Assembly (NCBI RefSeq): GCF_014192225.1
Contig: NZ_JACHXS010000012.1
Coordinates: forward strand, 62,001-126,000
Direction of reading: 5' to 3'
Source: Pseudoduganella umbonata
Lineage (GTDB): Bacteria; Pseudomonadota; Gammaproteobacteria; Burkholderiales; Burkholderiaceae_D
DNA: 64,000 bases
Shown: positions 8,877 to 17,327 of the stretch, piece after piece
Layout: each line of letters begins with the position of its first letter
Position numbering within the stretch: position 1 is the first letter of the stretch
Notes under the pieces: model-generated
Database searches by the model: none
What the model was told of the DNA's origin: nothing
The model's input: the letters and a program-made list of their open reading frames with translations, nothing else
Translations under genes and position numbers: made by a program

Positions 8877-10784
8877 TTATTTACGCGGCTGCAAAATCGA
8901 TTGCAGGCGGTCCGGCGTGCCCTCGATGCGCTCCAAGCGCGGGTACTTCAGGCCGTCGTGGTAGTCGAGCGGCACGGTGCGGTAATCGTTGCCCCGCCTG
9001 ACCAGCAGCTCGATCGGCTTGCTGTCCTTCGTGGCCGCGGTCACGGCGGCGCGCAGCAATTCCGGCTTGTACGCGCGGCCATTGACGGCCACCAGCGTGG
9101 TATTGCCGGACAGGCCGGCCTTGAAGCCCGGGCCATCCCACACGATGGCGACGATCTTGCCGTCGCTGCCCACCGAGAAGCCCAGCGAGTACTGGAAGTT
9201 CGCGGTCTTGCTCATGTCTTCCACGCCCTTCAGGAAGTCGGTCTGCTTGTCGGTGTAGACCAGCTTCCAGCCGGCGCGGGCCAGGCCGTCCAGCGGTGCC
9301 GGGCCGGTTTCCTCGACGCGTTTTTTCAGGAACGGCGCCCAGTCGAACGCCTGTACGCCGTTCAGGGCTTTCACCACGTCGTCGAACGTGTAGTGCCTGG
9401 CCTGGATCACGCCGTTGTCGACGCCGAAGAACACGCGGGCAAAATCGTCCAGCGAGCGTTTTTCGCCCGACAGTTCGCGGATCTTCGTGTCGACATCCAG
9501 CCAGATCAGCGCGCCTTCCGAGTAATAGTCCTCGCTGCGCTGCCAGTTCGGCCAGACCTGCGGGCGGCGCTGGCTGATGATCGGATCGTTCGTCGTATCG
9601 ACCACCGGGCGCCACGTGCGGCCCTGCACGTTCGCATACGTGGCCGCCATGTTGGCGATCATGTCGCGCACGCTGGCCTGCTGGGCCAGGCCGGAGCGGG
9701 CGGTCAGCACCTGGCCCCAGTACTGGGTCTGGCCTTCGTAGACCCACAGCAGGTTGTTGTCCAGCGGCGTGTTGAAGTTCGGGACGTCCTGGCCTTTCGG
9801 ACGGCGGAACTTGCCGTTCCACGAGTGCGTGAATTCATGCGGCAGCAAGGTGCGCACGGCTTCCGTCTTGTTCCACTCGGTGAAGTAGTTGGCCTTCACG
9901 CCGTTTTCGCTGGACTGGTGGTGCTCGCGGCCCACGCCGCCGAATTCGTCCGACAGCGCGAACAGGAAATCGTAGTGCGCGTAGTGCTGCGAATCGAACA
10001 GTTTATAGGCCTGCTTCACCATCTCGCGGTGCGGCGCGATCTGTTCGGGTTTTGCCTCCAGCGCTTCCGGCGAATCGGCCACGATGTTCAGGCGCACCGG
10101 CAGTTTCGCGCCCGGGTCCAGGTCGATCTGCTTGTAGTAGCGCCCGGCGAACAGCGGCGAATCGATGAACGTTTCCAGGTCGGTGGCCTTGAACTTCACC
10201 TCGTCGCCCTGGCGCGACGCCGTTTCCAGCGCGGTACCGTACTGCCAGCCGGCGGGCAGGGTCAGCGTGGTCTGGATCGGAATCCGGCGCACGTGGTAGC
10301 CGGCCGGGTACATCGTCATCGACTGCCACTGGATGCCGAGGATGTCCGGCGTCATCGCGATGCGGCCCTGGCCGGTTTCGTTCGGCGACAGGTGCTGGTA
10401 CTCCACGTCGAGCGTCTTCGCGCCCTGCGGCACGTCGATCTGGAACGCAAACACGTTCAGCGGATCGCGCTTCCATGCCACCGGCTTGCCGTTCGCCGAG
10501 ACCTTCAGGCCGGCGAGCTGGTGCAGCGCGCCCGTCGGCCCGTGCTGGGCCGTCACCCATTGCGGATACAGCAATGTCAGCTTGCCCGGTTTCACGGGGA
10601 TCGACTGCTGGATGCGGAAGATGTTGCGGGCGGTGTCGGAAGCATCGATCTTCATCTGGATCGTGCCGGGGTAGGGCTGGTCCACCGAAGGGGGCAGCGC
10701 GGCGGCGCTGGCGGAACTGGCGAATACGGCGGAGGCAAACAGCGCTGGCAGGATCGCTGCGCGCAGGGGCAATGGCAGGGTCAT
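8877..10784 (-). CDS. M61-family metallopeptidase with PDZ domain
   Basis: A 635-residue exported zinc aminopeptidase of the glycyl-aminopeptidase (M61) family. The start at 10784 opens a Sec signal peptide (MTLPLPLRAAILPALFASAV...ASSASA). An N-terminal beta-rich domain follows, then the zinc site HEFTH at residues 316-320 (HEFTHSWNGK). The C-terminal PDZ domain includes FSVGSDGKIVAIVWDGPGFKAG. A periplasmic or secreted peptidase is the likely role. It is a single gene, with a terminator downstream and divergent from the hsp20 pair. Confidence 0.9.
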   Translation of the reverse strand: MTLPLPLRAAILPALFASAVFASSASAAALPPSVDQPYPGTIQMKIDASDTARNIFRIQQSIPVKPGKLTLLYPQWVTAQHGPTGALHQLAGLKVSANGKPVAWKRDPLNVFAFQIDVPQGAKTLDVEYQHLSPNETGQGRIAMTPDILGIQWQSMTMYPAGYHVRRIPIQTTLTLPAGWQYGTALETASRQGDEVKFKATDLETFIDSPLFAGRYYKQIDLDPGAKLPVRLNIVADSPEALEAKPEQIAPHREMVKQAYKLFDSQHYAHYDFLFALSDEFGGVGREHHQSSENGVKANYFTEWNKTEAVRTLLPHEFTHSWNGKFRRPKGQDVPNFNTPLDNNLLWVYEGQTQYWGQVLTARSGLAQQASVRDMIANMAATYANVQGRTWRPVVDTTNDPIISQRRPQVWPNWQRSEDYYSEGALIWLDVDTKIRELSGEKRSLDDFARVFFGVDNGVIQARHYTFDDVVKALNGVQAFDWAPFLKKRVEETGPAPLDGLARAGWKLVYTDKQTDFLKGVEDMSKTANFQYSLGFSVGSDGKIVAIVWDGPGFKAGLSGNTTLVAVNGRAYKPELLRAAVTAATKDSKPIELLVRRGNDYRTVPLDYHDGLKYPRLERIEGTPDRLQSILQPRK

Positions 10785-10905
10785 CGGCTTATGGTCAGGG
10801 TTGAGAGCACGGTAGATGCGTGGTAGATGCAAGCGGGCGAGTGTAGCACGCAGGAAACGTGAAAATGTTTCAAAAGGTAAAACGAAAAATTTTCAAAAAG
10901 TGCCC

Positions 10906-10932
10906 CTTGAAACTAATTTGGGTCGCCGTATA
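10906..10932 (+). promoter_or_regulatory. Putative sigma32 heat-shock promoter for hsp20
   Basis: CTTGAAA (10906-10912) is a perfect -35 element for sigma32. CGCCGTATA (10924-10932) matches the CCCCATnTA -10 at seven of nine positions, with an 11-bp spacer. It precedes the first hsp20 gene by about 90 bp. Confidence 0.65.
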
Positions 10933-10967
10933 TTGGGTACATCGGTCGCCCAGCAGGGGGCCGACGG

Positions 10968-11020
10968 GAGCCGGAACGAGAACCATCCGGCTCGATATCG
11001 CTTAACCTTGAAAGGATATC
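10968..11020 (+). promoter_or_regulatory. ROSE-like RNA thermometer in hsp20 leader
   Basis: Two adjoining hairpins occupy the leader. The first pairs GAGCCGG (10968-10974) with CCGGCTC (10987-10993). The second pairs GATATCGCTT (10994-11003) with AAGGATATC (11012-11020), leaving G11000 bulged. The TCGCT/AGGA pairing is the UYGCU signature of ROSE elements, and it buries the Shine-Dalgarno AAGGA 8 bp before the ATG. Melting on heat shock would release translation. Confidence 0.75.
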
Positions 11021-11024
11021 CATC

Positions 11025-11480
11025 ATGCGTACTTTTGACCTGACTCCGCTGTACCGTACCGCTATCGGCTTCGACCGCCTGGCCCAGATGCTGAACAGCG
11101 CTGACACCCAGCCCAGCTATCCCCCGTATAACATCGAACTCGTGTCCGAGGACCAGTACCGCATCGTGATGGCACTGGCCGGCTTCGACCGTTCGGAAAT
11201 CGACATCACCAGCGAGCGCGACACGCTGCACATCGTCGGCCGCAAGCAGAAGGATGGTGTCGAACGCACTTACCTGCACCGCGGCATCGCGGCACGCGAT
11301 TTCGAGCAGCGCTTCCAGCTGGCCAACCACGTGAAGGTCACCGGCGCCTCGTTCCAGAACGGCATGCTGACGATCGACCTGGTGCGCGAAGTGCCCGAGG
11401 CGCTGAAGCCCCGCAAGATCGAGATCGGCGGCAGCGCCGACAGCGCGCCCGCGATCGAGCAGTCGCGCGCCGCGGCTTGA
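11025..11480 (+). CDS. Hsp20-family small heat-shock protein (copy 1)
   Basis: A 151-residue IbpA-like chaperone that holds unfolding proteins in the cytoplasm. It begins MRTFDLTPLYRTAIGFDRL, as class A bacterial sHsps do. An alpha-crystallin domain spans about residues 35-125 (YRIVMALAGFDRSEIDI, LHIVGRKQ, YLHRGIAARDFEQRFQLANHVKV). A short tail follows, and an I-x-I/V-like anchor is weak. Control looks two-layered: a sigma32-type promoter and a thermometer over the ribosome site. A close paralogue follows 137 bp later, so the pair arose by tandem duplication. Confidence 0.95.
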   Translation: MRTFDLTPLYRTAIGFDRLAQMLNSADTQPSYPPYNIELVSEDQYRIVMALAGFDRSEIDITSERDTLHIVGRKQKDGVERTYLHRGIAARDFEQRFQLANHVKVTGASFQNGMLTIDLVREVPEALKPRKIEIGGSADSAPAIEQSRAAA

Positions 11481-11491
11481 TGCGCTGAGGC

Positions 11492-11512
11492 GGCCCGCCA
11501 TCACGGCGGGCC
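11492..11512. terminator. GC hairpin between the two hsp20 genes
   Basis: GGCCCGCC and GGCGGGCC pair around a 5-base loop, 11 bp after the first hsp20 stop. No T-tract follows, so it may protect or attenuate the upstream mRNA rather than terminate fully. Confidence 0.45.
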
Positions 11513-11593
11513 TGGCGGGCCGCGCGCCCGCCCGAAAAATTCGTTGGAAACCAACCTTGTACCCGCGGTTGCCCGCATGGGGGCCGCACCCGA

Positions 11594-11613
11594 TATCGCT
11601 TATTGAAAGGATA
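11594..11613 (+). promoter_or_regulatory. ROSE-like RNA thermometer before second hsp20
   Basis: TATCGCTT (11594-11601) pairs with AAGGATA (11607-11613) with G11598 bulged, again giving the TCGCT/AGGA ROSE signature over the ribosome-binding site. The loop is only 5 bases and the stem is shorter than in copy 1, so the melting point may differ. Confidence 0.65.
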
Positions 11614-11617
11614 CATC

Positions 11618-12082
11618 ATGCGTACTTTTGACCTGACTCCCCTGTACCGTACCGCCATCGGCATCGACCGCCTGGCCAACCAGCTGAACGCCGCCGAAGT
11701 GCCCACCTATCCGCCCTACAACGTGGAGCTGGTGGCCGAGGACAAATACCGCATCGTGATGGCGCTGGCCGGCTTCGACCGTTCCGAGCTGGACATCAAC
11801 ACCGAGCGCGATTCGCTGGTGATCACCGGCCGCAAGCAGAAGGATGCGGTGGAACGCACGTTCCTGCATCGCGGCATCGCCGCCCGCGACTTCGAGCAGC
11901 GCTTCCAGCTGGCCGACCACGTGAAGGTCACCGGCGCCGGGTTCGACAACGGCATGCTGACGATCGACCTGGTGCGCGAGGTGCCGGAAGCCTACCGGCC
12001 GCGCAAGATCGCGATCGATGGCGTGACCAATGAAGCCGCTTCGAACGTGACCGCGCTGGAACAGAAGCGCGACGCCGCGTAA
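11618..12082 (+). CDS. Hsp20-family small heat-shock protein (copy 2)
   Basis: A 154-residue paralogue of the preceding gene, starting with the same MRTFDLTPLYRTAIG. Its alpha-crystallin domain spans about residues 35-125 (YRIVMALAGFDRSELDI, LVITGRKQKDAVERTFLHRGIAARDFEQRFQ). The tails of the two proteins differ most. ATG 11618 is chosen because AAAGGA is correctly placed; an upstream TTG would put that ribosome site inside the gene. It may be co-transcribed with copy 1 or have its own promoter. A strong terminator follows. Confidence 0.95.
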   Translation: MRTFDLTPLYRTAIGIDRLANQLNAAEVPTYPPYNVELVAEDKYRIVMALAGFDRSELDINTERDSLVITGRKQKDAVERTFLHRGIAARDFEQRFQLADHVKVTGAGFDNGMLTIDLVREVPEAYRPRKIAIDGVTNEAASNVTALEQKRDAA

Positions 12083-12130
12083 TTTGCAGAGCTTGCGGGC
12101 CCCGGCCCGCCTTCGAGGTAGTAAAACGTA

Positions 12131-12160
12131 GCAAAAGGCCGGGGTAACCCGGCCTTTTGC
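12131..12160 (+). terminator. Terminator after the hsp20 pair
   Basis: A perfect 13-bp stem (12131-12143 with 12148-12160) with a GTAA loop. The 5' arm holds AAAA and the 3' arm TTTT, so it can act in both directions. It lies 48 bp after the second hsp20 stop. Confidence 0.85.
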
Positions 12161-12361
12161 ATTGCATGCCGTTGTCGAGGCCACGGTCGCCAAGTCATCA
12201 GGAGCGGTCAGGGCAAGGCGCGGCGCCGCAGACAGTGCCGATTGCACGGCAAGGCGCCGCAACGCAGCCATGGCCGCCTCCTGATGGCTTGGTTAAGGGC
12301 GGTATAAGATGAAAGAAGCATATTGCTACCATCGAATTCAGAACCAATGGGGAGTACAGAA

Positions 12362-13876
12362 ATGAGCAAGGACAAGGTCTTGAACATGAAACGCCTGGTC
12401 CTGGCCCTGTGCGCGGTGGGCGTACTGGGCGCAGGCGCGGCAATCGCGGTCCAGGGCAACCACGACGCTTCGGCCCCTGCCACCCAGGTGGGCGCCGCCG
12501 CGGCGCCGGCCGTGCCGGCCAATGCCGCCGCGGGCGCTCCGGCACCGACGCCGGCGCCGATGATCGCGCTGCCGGACTTTTCCGTGGTCGCCGCGCGCAA
12601 TGGCCCGGCCGTCGTCAACATCAGCACCACCGGCAGCGTCAGGACCAATTACGACAACCGCGGCGAGCCGTTCGCCGACGATCCGTTCTTTGAATTCTTC
12701 CGCCGCTTCCAGGGGCCGCAAGGCGCGCCGCGTGGCGGCCAGGCCCCCAGCCATGGCGTGGGTTCCGGCTTCATCGTCAGCGCCGACGGCCTGATCATGA
12801 CCAATGCCCACGTGGTGCGCGATGCCAGCGAAGTGACCGTGAAGCTGACGGACCGCCGCGAATTCCGCGCCAAGGTGCTCGGCTCCGACCCGCGCACCGA
12901 CGTGGCGGTGCTGAAGATCGATGCGAAGAACCTGCCCGTGGTGCCGCTGGGCCGGTCGATGGACGTGAAAGTGGGCGAATGGGTGCTGGCCATCGGTTCT
13001 CCGTTCGGCCTGGAAAATACCGTGACGGCCGGCGTCGTCAGCGCCAAGGGCCGCGCGCTGGACGACGGCAGCGTGCCGTTCATCCAGACCGACGTGGCGG
13101 TCAATCCCGGCAACTCGGGCGGTCCGCTGTTCAACACGAAGGGTGAAGTGGTCGGCATCAATTCGCAGATCTACAGCCAGACCGGCGGCTACCAGGGCCT
13201 GTCGTTCGCGATCCCGATCGACGTGGCGCAGCGCATCCGCGACCAGATCGTCGCCACCGGCAAGGTGGTGCATGCGAAACTGGGTGTGCTGGCGCAGGAA
13301 GTGGACCAGAGCTTTGCCGATTCGTTCGACCTGCCGTCGCCGGAAGGCGCGCTGATCGTCAACGTGGAGAAGGGCAGTGCCGCCGAGCGGTCCGGCCTGA
13401 AGCCGGGCGACGTGGTGCGCGCCATCAATGGCCAGAAGATCGTTGCTTCCAGCGACCTGTCTTCCTTCGTCGCGCTGGCCAAGCCGGGCGAAAAGGTGAC
13501 GCTGGACGTCTGGCGCCAAGGCAAGGCCGTGGCGCTGGCCGGCACGCTGGGCAATGCCACCGAGCGCACGCTGGCCAATGCCGGCGACGAGGACGACGGA
13601 CCGGCCGCGAAGTCGCGCCTGGGCCTGGCCCTGCGCCCGCTCGACCCGCTGGAAAAACAGGCGGTCGGCCTGGCTTCCGGCCTCGTCATCGAACGTGCCG
13701 GCGGCGCGGCCGCCAGCGCCGGGTTGCAGCCGGGCGACGTGCTGCTGTCCGTGAATGGCCGGCCCGTCAGCTCGGTCGACCAGGTGCGCGACATGGTGTC
13801 GAAATCGTCGAAATCGGTGGCGCTGCTGATCCAGCGCGGCGAGGAGCGCATTTTTATTCCCGTGCGATTGGGATAA
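12362..13876 (+). CDS. DegQ/MucD-type periplasmic serine endoprotease (Do family)
   Basis: A 504-residue HtrA-type protease/chaperone. A hydrophobic N-terminal segment (residues about 9-28) acts as signal or anchor. The trypsin-like domain has catalytic H150 (TNAHVV), D180 (TDVAVLKID) and S252 (GNSGGP). Two PDZ domains follow, with carboxylate-binding loops near GALIVNVEKGSAAERSGL and GLVIERAGGAAASAGL. ATG 12362 has GGGGAG 7 bp upstream; an earlier in-frame ATG lacks this. The protein degrades misfolded envelope proteins. It is followed 60 bp later by a two-component system, suggesting co-expression or envelope-stress coupling. Confidence 0.93.
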   Translation: MSKDKVLNMKRLVLALCAVGVLGAGAAIAVQGNHDASAPATQVGAAAAPAVPANAAAGAPAPTPAPMIALPDFSVVAARNGPAVVNISTTGSVRTNYDNRGEPFADDPFFEFFRRFQGPQGAPRGGQAPSHGVGSGFIVSADGLIMTNAHVVRDASEVTVKLTDRREFRAKVLGSDPRTDVAVLKIDAKNLPVVPLGRSMDVKVGEWVLAIGSPFGLENTVTAGVVSAKGRALDDGSVPFIQTDVAVNPGNSGGPLFNTKGEVVGINSQIYSQTGGYQGLSFAIPIDVAQRIRDQIVATGKVVHAKLGVLAQEVDQSFADSFDLPSPEGALIVNVEKGSAAERSGLKPGDVVRAINGQKIVASSDLSSFVALAKPGEKVTLDVWRQGKAVALAGTLGNATERTLANAGDEDDGPAAKSRLGLALRPLDPLEKQAVGLASGLVIERAGGAAASAGLQPGDVLLSVNGRPVSSVDQVRDMVSKSSKSVALLIQRGEERIFIPVRLG

Positions 13877-13936
13877 ACTGCGCCGCTGGAAGATGGACCG
13901 CCGCGGCGGCCCGAGAACATGAAAGGACAATAAAAA

Positions 13937-14596
13937 ATGCGGCTGCTGCTGGTGGAAGATGATGTGATGATCGGCGAAGTGGTGCTCGACCTGTTGCGGG
14001 CCGAGCACTATGCCGTCGACTGGGTCAAGGATGGCGCGATGGCCGACACCGCGCTGCAGACCCAGACCTACGACCTGGTGCTGCTCGACCTGGGCCTGCC
14101 GCGCAAGGACGGCCTCGAAGTGCTGCGTTCGATGCGCGCGCGCAAGGAGCTGACGCCGGTGCTGGTGGCCACGGCGCGCGACGCCGTCGAGCAGCGCATC
14201 GCCGGCCTCGATGCCGGTGCCGACGACTACGTGCTCAAGCCCTACGACCTCGATGAAATGCTGGCCCGCATCCGCGCGCTGCTGCGCCGCTCGGCGGGGC
14301 GCGCCGAACCGGTATTCGAGCACAAGGGCGTGTCGATCAATCCGCAAACGCGTGAAGTGATCGCCAACGGCGTGCAGGTCAACCTGTCGGCGCGCGAGTG
14401 GGCCGTGCTGGAAGCGCTGATCGCGCGCCCGGGCATCGTGCTGTCGCGCGCCCAGCTGGAGGAAAAACTGTACAGCTGGAAGGATGAAGTCAACAGCAAT
14501 GCCGTCGAGGTGTATATCCACGGCCTGCGCAAGAAGCTGGGCGCCGAGCTGATCCAGAATGTGCGCGGCCTGGGCTACATGGTGCCGAAAGCATGA
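13937..14596 (+). CDS. OmpR/PhoB-family response regulator (QseB/PmrA-like)
   Basis: A 219-residue regulator with an N-terminal receiver domain (acidic pair at E8/D9, phospho-acceptor D51 in LLDLGLPRKDG, and a KPYDLDE motif with the conserved lysine). A winged-helix DNA-binding domain follows (LSAREWAVLEALIARPGIVLSRAQL...VEVYIHGLRKKLG). The stop overlaps the kinase start by 4 bp (ATGA), so the two are coupled. The TCS lies directly after the DegQ-type gene, as envelope-stress regulators often do. The ligand or stimulus cannot be read. Confidence 0.93.
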   Translation: MRLLLVEDDVMIGEVVLDLLRAEHYAVDWVKDGAMADTALQTQTYDLVLLDLGLPRKDGLEVLRSMRARKELTPVLVATARDAVEQRIAGLDAGADDYVLKPYDLDEMLARIRALLRRSAGRAEPVFEHKGVSINPQTREVIANGVQVNLSAREWAVLEALIARPGIVLSRAQLEEKLYSWKDEVNSNAVEVYIHGLRKKLGAELIQNVRGLGYMVPKA

Positions 14597-15975
14597 AGGT
14601 GCCGGGGGTCTCCCGCATGAAGGTCAACACGCACTCGCTGCGCGGCCGCCTGCTGTGGTTCCTGCTGGCGGCGATCACCATGGCCGCGCTGGCGCAGGCG
14701 ATGATCGCCTACCGCAGCGCGCTGCACGACGCGGACCAGATCTTCGACTACCACATGCAGCAGATGGCGCTGGCGCTGCGCTCCGGCGCGCCGCTGGCGA
14801 ACGCGCACAACGGCCCCAGCGCCGACCCCGGCAACGACGACATGGTGGTGCAGGTCTGGACGCCGGACGGCATCCAGGTCTTCCGTTCGATCTCCCGCGC
14901 CGAGCTGCCGCAGCGCGCGGTGCTCGGCTTTTCCAACGTGAAGGCGAAAGGCACCGTTTACCGGGTCTACTCGGTGCAGACCAGTAACCAGACGGTGCAG
15001 ATCGCCCAGGACATGTCGGTGCGCAAGCGCATGGCCGGCGCGCTGGCGCTGCGCACGGTCGGCCCGATCGCGCTGATGGCGCCGATGCTGATGCTGGTGG
15101 TGTGGTGGGTCGTCAGCGGTTCGCTGGCGCCGGTGGCGCGCGTGCGGCGGCAGGTGGCGTCGCGCCAGGCCGAAGACCTGTCGCCCGTTTCCGAGGCCGA
15201 CCTGCCCGATGAAGTGAAACCGCTGGTGCACGAGCTGAACCTGCTGTTCGGCCGCGTGCGCACCGCGTTCGACGCCCAGCAGCACTTCGTCGCCGATGCG
15301 GCCCACGAACTGCGCTCGCCGCTGGCGGCCCTGAAGCTGCAGGTACTGAGCCTGGACCGCGCCGAGGATGTCGATGCCCGCAAGCTGGCCATCGCGCGGC
15401 TGACGGCCGGCATCGAACGGGCCACCCGGCTGGTCGAACAGCTGCTGGTGCTGGCGCGGCAGGAGGCGGCCGAGAAGAAGCTGGACCCGGTCGACCTGGC
15501 CGAACTGGCACGGCGCACGCTGGGCGACATGGTGGGTGCCGCGCAGGCGCGCGAGATCGACCTGGGCATCCACGAAGTGGCCGAAGCCACCGTGCAGGGC
15601 CAGGCCGATGCGCTGCGCGTGCTGCTGCGTAACCTGGTCGACAACGCGATCAAATACACGCCCTCCGGCGGCACCGTCGACGTGTCGGTGCGGCATACCG
15701 CCGGCGGCGCCGCCGAGCTGGTGGTCGAGGACAGCGGCCCCGGCATCTCGCCGGAAGAACGCGAGCGCGTGTTCAGCCGTTTCTACCGCGTGCCCGGCAG
15801 TACCGCGACCGGCAGCGGCCTGGGGCTGGCCATCATCAAGGCGATCGCCGAACGGCACGGCGCCACGCTGGCGCTGGACGCCTCCGCGCGGCTGGGCGGC
15901 CTGCTGGTGCGGGTGACGTTCCCCGATGCGAAGCCCGCGGCCACGAAAGCCCCCCTCGCCAAGACCGCCGCCTGA
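14593..15975 (+). CDS. Sensor histidine kinase (QseC-like)
   Basis: A 460-residue inner-membrane kinase. TM1 is near residues 15-35, then a periplasmic sensor of about 120 residues, and TM2 is near 156-176. The HisKA domain has H238 in ADAAHELRSPL, and the catalytic domain has the N box NLVDNAIKY, G1 DSGPGIS and G2 GSGLGLAI. Partner of the overlapping response regulator. The alternative start at 14617 (MKVNTHSL) is equally plausible because both lie in the overlap region. A palindromic intergenic element begins 10 bp after the stop and may end the transcript. Confidence 0.92.
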   Translation: MKVPGVSRMKVNTHSLRGRLLWFLLAAITMAALAQAMIAYRSALHDADQIFDYHMQQMALALRSGAPLANAHNGPSADPGNDDMVVQVWTPDGIQVFRSISRAELPQRAVLGFSNVKAKGTVYRVYSVQTSNQTVQIAQDMSVRKRMAGALALRTVGPIALMAPMLMLVVWWVVSGSLAPVARVRRQVASRQAEDLSPVSEADLPDEVKPLVHELNLLFGRVRTAFDAQQHFVADAAHELRSPLAALKLQVLSLDRAEDVDARKLAIARLTAGIERATRLVEQLLVLARQEAAEKKLDPVDLAELARRTLGDMVGAAQAREIDLGIHEVAEATVQGQADALRVLLRNLVDNAIKYTPSGGTVDVSVRHTAGGAAELVVEDSGPGISPEERERVFSRFYRVPGSTATGSGLGLAIIKAIAERHGATLALDASARLGGLLVRVTFPDAKPAATKAPLAKTAA

Positions 15976-15984
15976 ACGGCAAAA

Positions 15985-16042
15985 CCGGTGACAGGCTCCG
16001 GTTTTTTGGAAATGTTTCTCCAAAACGGGAGCCTGTCACCGG
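15985..16042. repeat. Palindromic intergenic element, GACAGGCTCC version
   Basis: Perfect 15-bp arms (CCGGTGACAGGCTCC at 15985-15999 and its complement at 16028-16042) flank a 28-base spacer containing GGAAATGTTTC. The spacer length and sequence match the element at 34.1 kb although the arms differ. T-rich sequence inside could aid termination after the kinase gene. Confidence 0.85.
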
Positions 16043-16114
16043 CTGTTTTGAAACTTTCGTGCTTGGCGCTGGGCTAGAATGCCCGTCATGACAGACAGCC
16101 AACAGGGCGGGTGC

Positions 16115-17236
16115 ATGAAAAGAATCGGTTTCTCGGGCACGCTGGACCCGATCACCAACGGCCATATGTGGGTGATCGGCGAGGCCCGTTCGATCGCGGA
16201 TGAAGTGATCGTCTTCCTGTCGCAGAATTCCACCAAGCAGCCGCGCTTCTCGGCCGAGGAACGGCGCGCGATCGTGCTGGAGAGCTGCGCCGAACGGCAG
16301 TGGGACAATGTGCAGGTGCTGATCGTGAAGAGCGACTACACCGCGCGCGTGGCGCGCAAGCACGGCGTCGACTACCTGATCCGCGGCATCCGCACCACCG
16401 CCGATTTCGATTACGAAAACCTGATCCAGCAAACCAACGTGGAAGTGATCGGCGGCGCCAAGACGCTGTTCGTGATGCCGCCGCGCGACCTGGGCTCGGT
16501 CAGCTCCAGCTTCGTCAAGGCGCTGGAAGGCCCGGTGGGCTGGAACTGGACGACCAAGAAATTCGTGCCGGCGCCGGCCTACCGCGCGTGGATCACGAGC
16601 TGGCTGCACAAGGAATGGCAGGCGCTGTTCCAGGGCGACGCGGCGCAGGCCTGGTTCGCCAGGCTGACCGGTGCCGATGCCTATGGCGGCGCCACGCGCC
16701 ACTACCACAACCTCGACCACCTGGTGCACGGCCTGGCCGAGATCCGCGCGTGGGCCGCCAACACCGACGCCGCCCCGCGCGACGCCGACCTGGTACGCGC
16801 CGCATTCTGGTTCCACGACGCGCACTATGGCCATGGGCCGGCGGCAGTCTCGGACGAGGAAGCCAGCGCGCAGCTGTGGCTCGGCAGCGGCCTGGAACCG
16901 GATGCCGGCCGGGCCGCCGAAGTGGCCACGCTGATCCGCGCCACCGATCACCTGCAGGGCGGCCACGTGGCCCATCCGCTGAAGGAAATCCTGCTGGGCG
17001 TGGACCTGGCGATCCTCGGCCAGGACGAAGAGGTGTACAGCCACTACGCACGCGGCATCCGCGCCGAATACGGCCACGTGCCGGACGAGCGCTATGCCGA
17101 GCAGCGCACCCGCGTGCTCGAACACCTGCGCGGCAAGGCATATGCGGGTACGCTGTATGCCGACCCATGGTTCGCCGAGCAGTACAACGAGCCGGCGATC
17201 GTCAACATGACGCGGGAACTGGCCCAGACAGCGTGA
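16115..17236 (+). CDS. CoaD-like adenylyltransferase fused to HD phosphohydrolase
   Basis: A two-domain protein of 373 residues. Residues about 1-150 match phosphopantetheine adenylyltransferase, with the GTLDPITNGH nucleotide site (T9, H17), K41, the LIRGIRTTADFDYE motif (R90, R93, E101) and SSSFVK all kept. Residues about 160-373 match the COG4339 HD phosphohydrolases, with YHNLDH, FHDAHYG (H234, D235) and LGVDLAILG. A true coaD has no such extension. It may be a second, specialised nucleotidyltransferase whose product is turned over by the HD domain; that is inference. ATG 16115 matches the CoaD start; ATGs at 16079 and 16088 are in frame. Confidence 0.8.
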   Translation: MKRIGFSGTLDPITNGHMWVIGEARSIADEVIVFLSQNSTKQPRFSAEERRAIVLESCAERQWDNVQVLIVKSDYTARVARKHGVDYLIRGIRTTADFDYENLIQQTNVEVIGGAKTLFVMPPRDLGSVSSSFVKALEGPVGWNWTTKKFVPAPAYRAWITSWLHKEWQALFQGDAAQAWFARLTGADAYGGATRHYHNLDHLVHGLAEIRAWAANTDAAPRDADLVRAAFWFHDAHYGHGPAAVSDEEASAQLWLGSGLEPDAGRAAEVATLIRATDHLQGGHVAHPLKEILLGVDLAILGQDEEVYSHYARGIRAEYGHVPDERYAEQRTRVLEHLRGKAYAGTLYADPWFAEQYNEPAIVNMTRELAQTA

Positions 17237-17327
17237 TTTTCGAGCGAACCCGCAGGGCGCGGCAACCCTGCGCGCCCGGTTCGCCGGCTGTGCCACCATG
17301 CCATTTTCCAGGCATCGGGAGCGCCGC

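Noticed and set aside
8820..10826. 668-codon frame opposite the M61 peptidase
   Set aside because: Antisense shadow; composition is biased and it crosses the terminator and signal-peptide region of the real gene.
16048..16080. Promoter TTGAAA...TAGAAT before the CoaD-HD gene
   Set aside because: The spacing of 21 bp is too wide, and the first hexamer belongs to the flank of the repeat.
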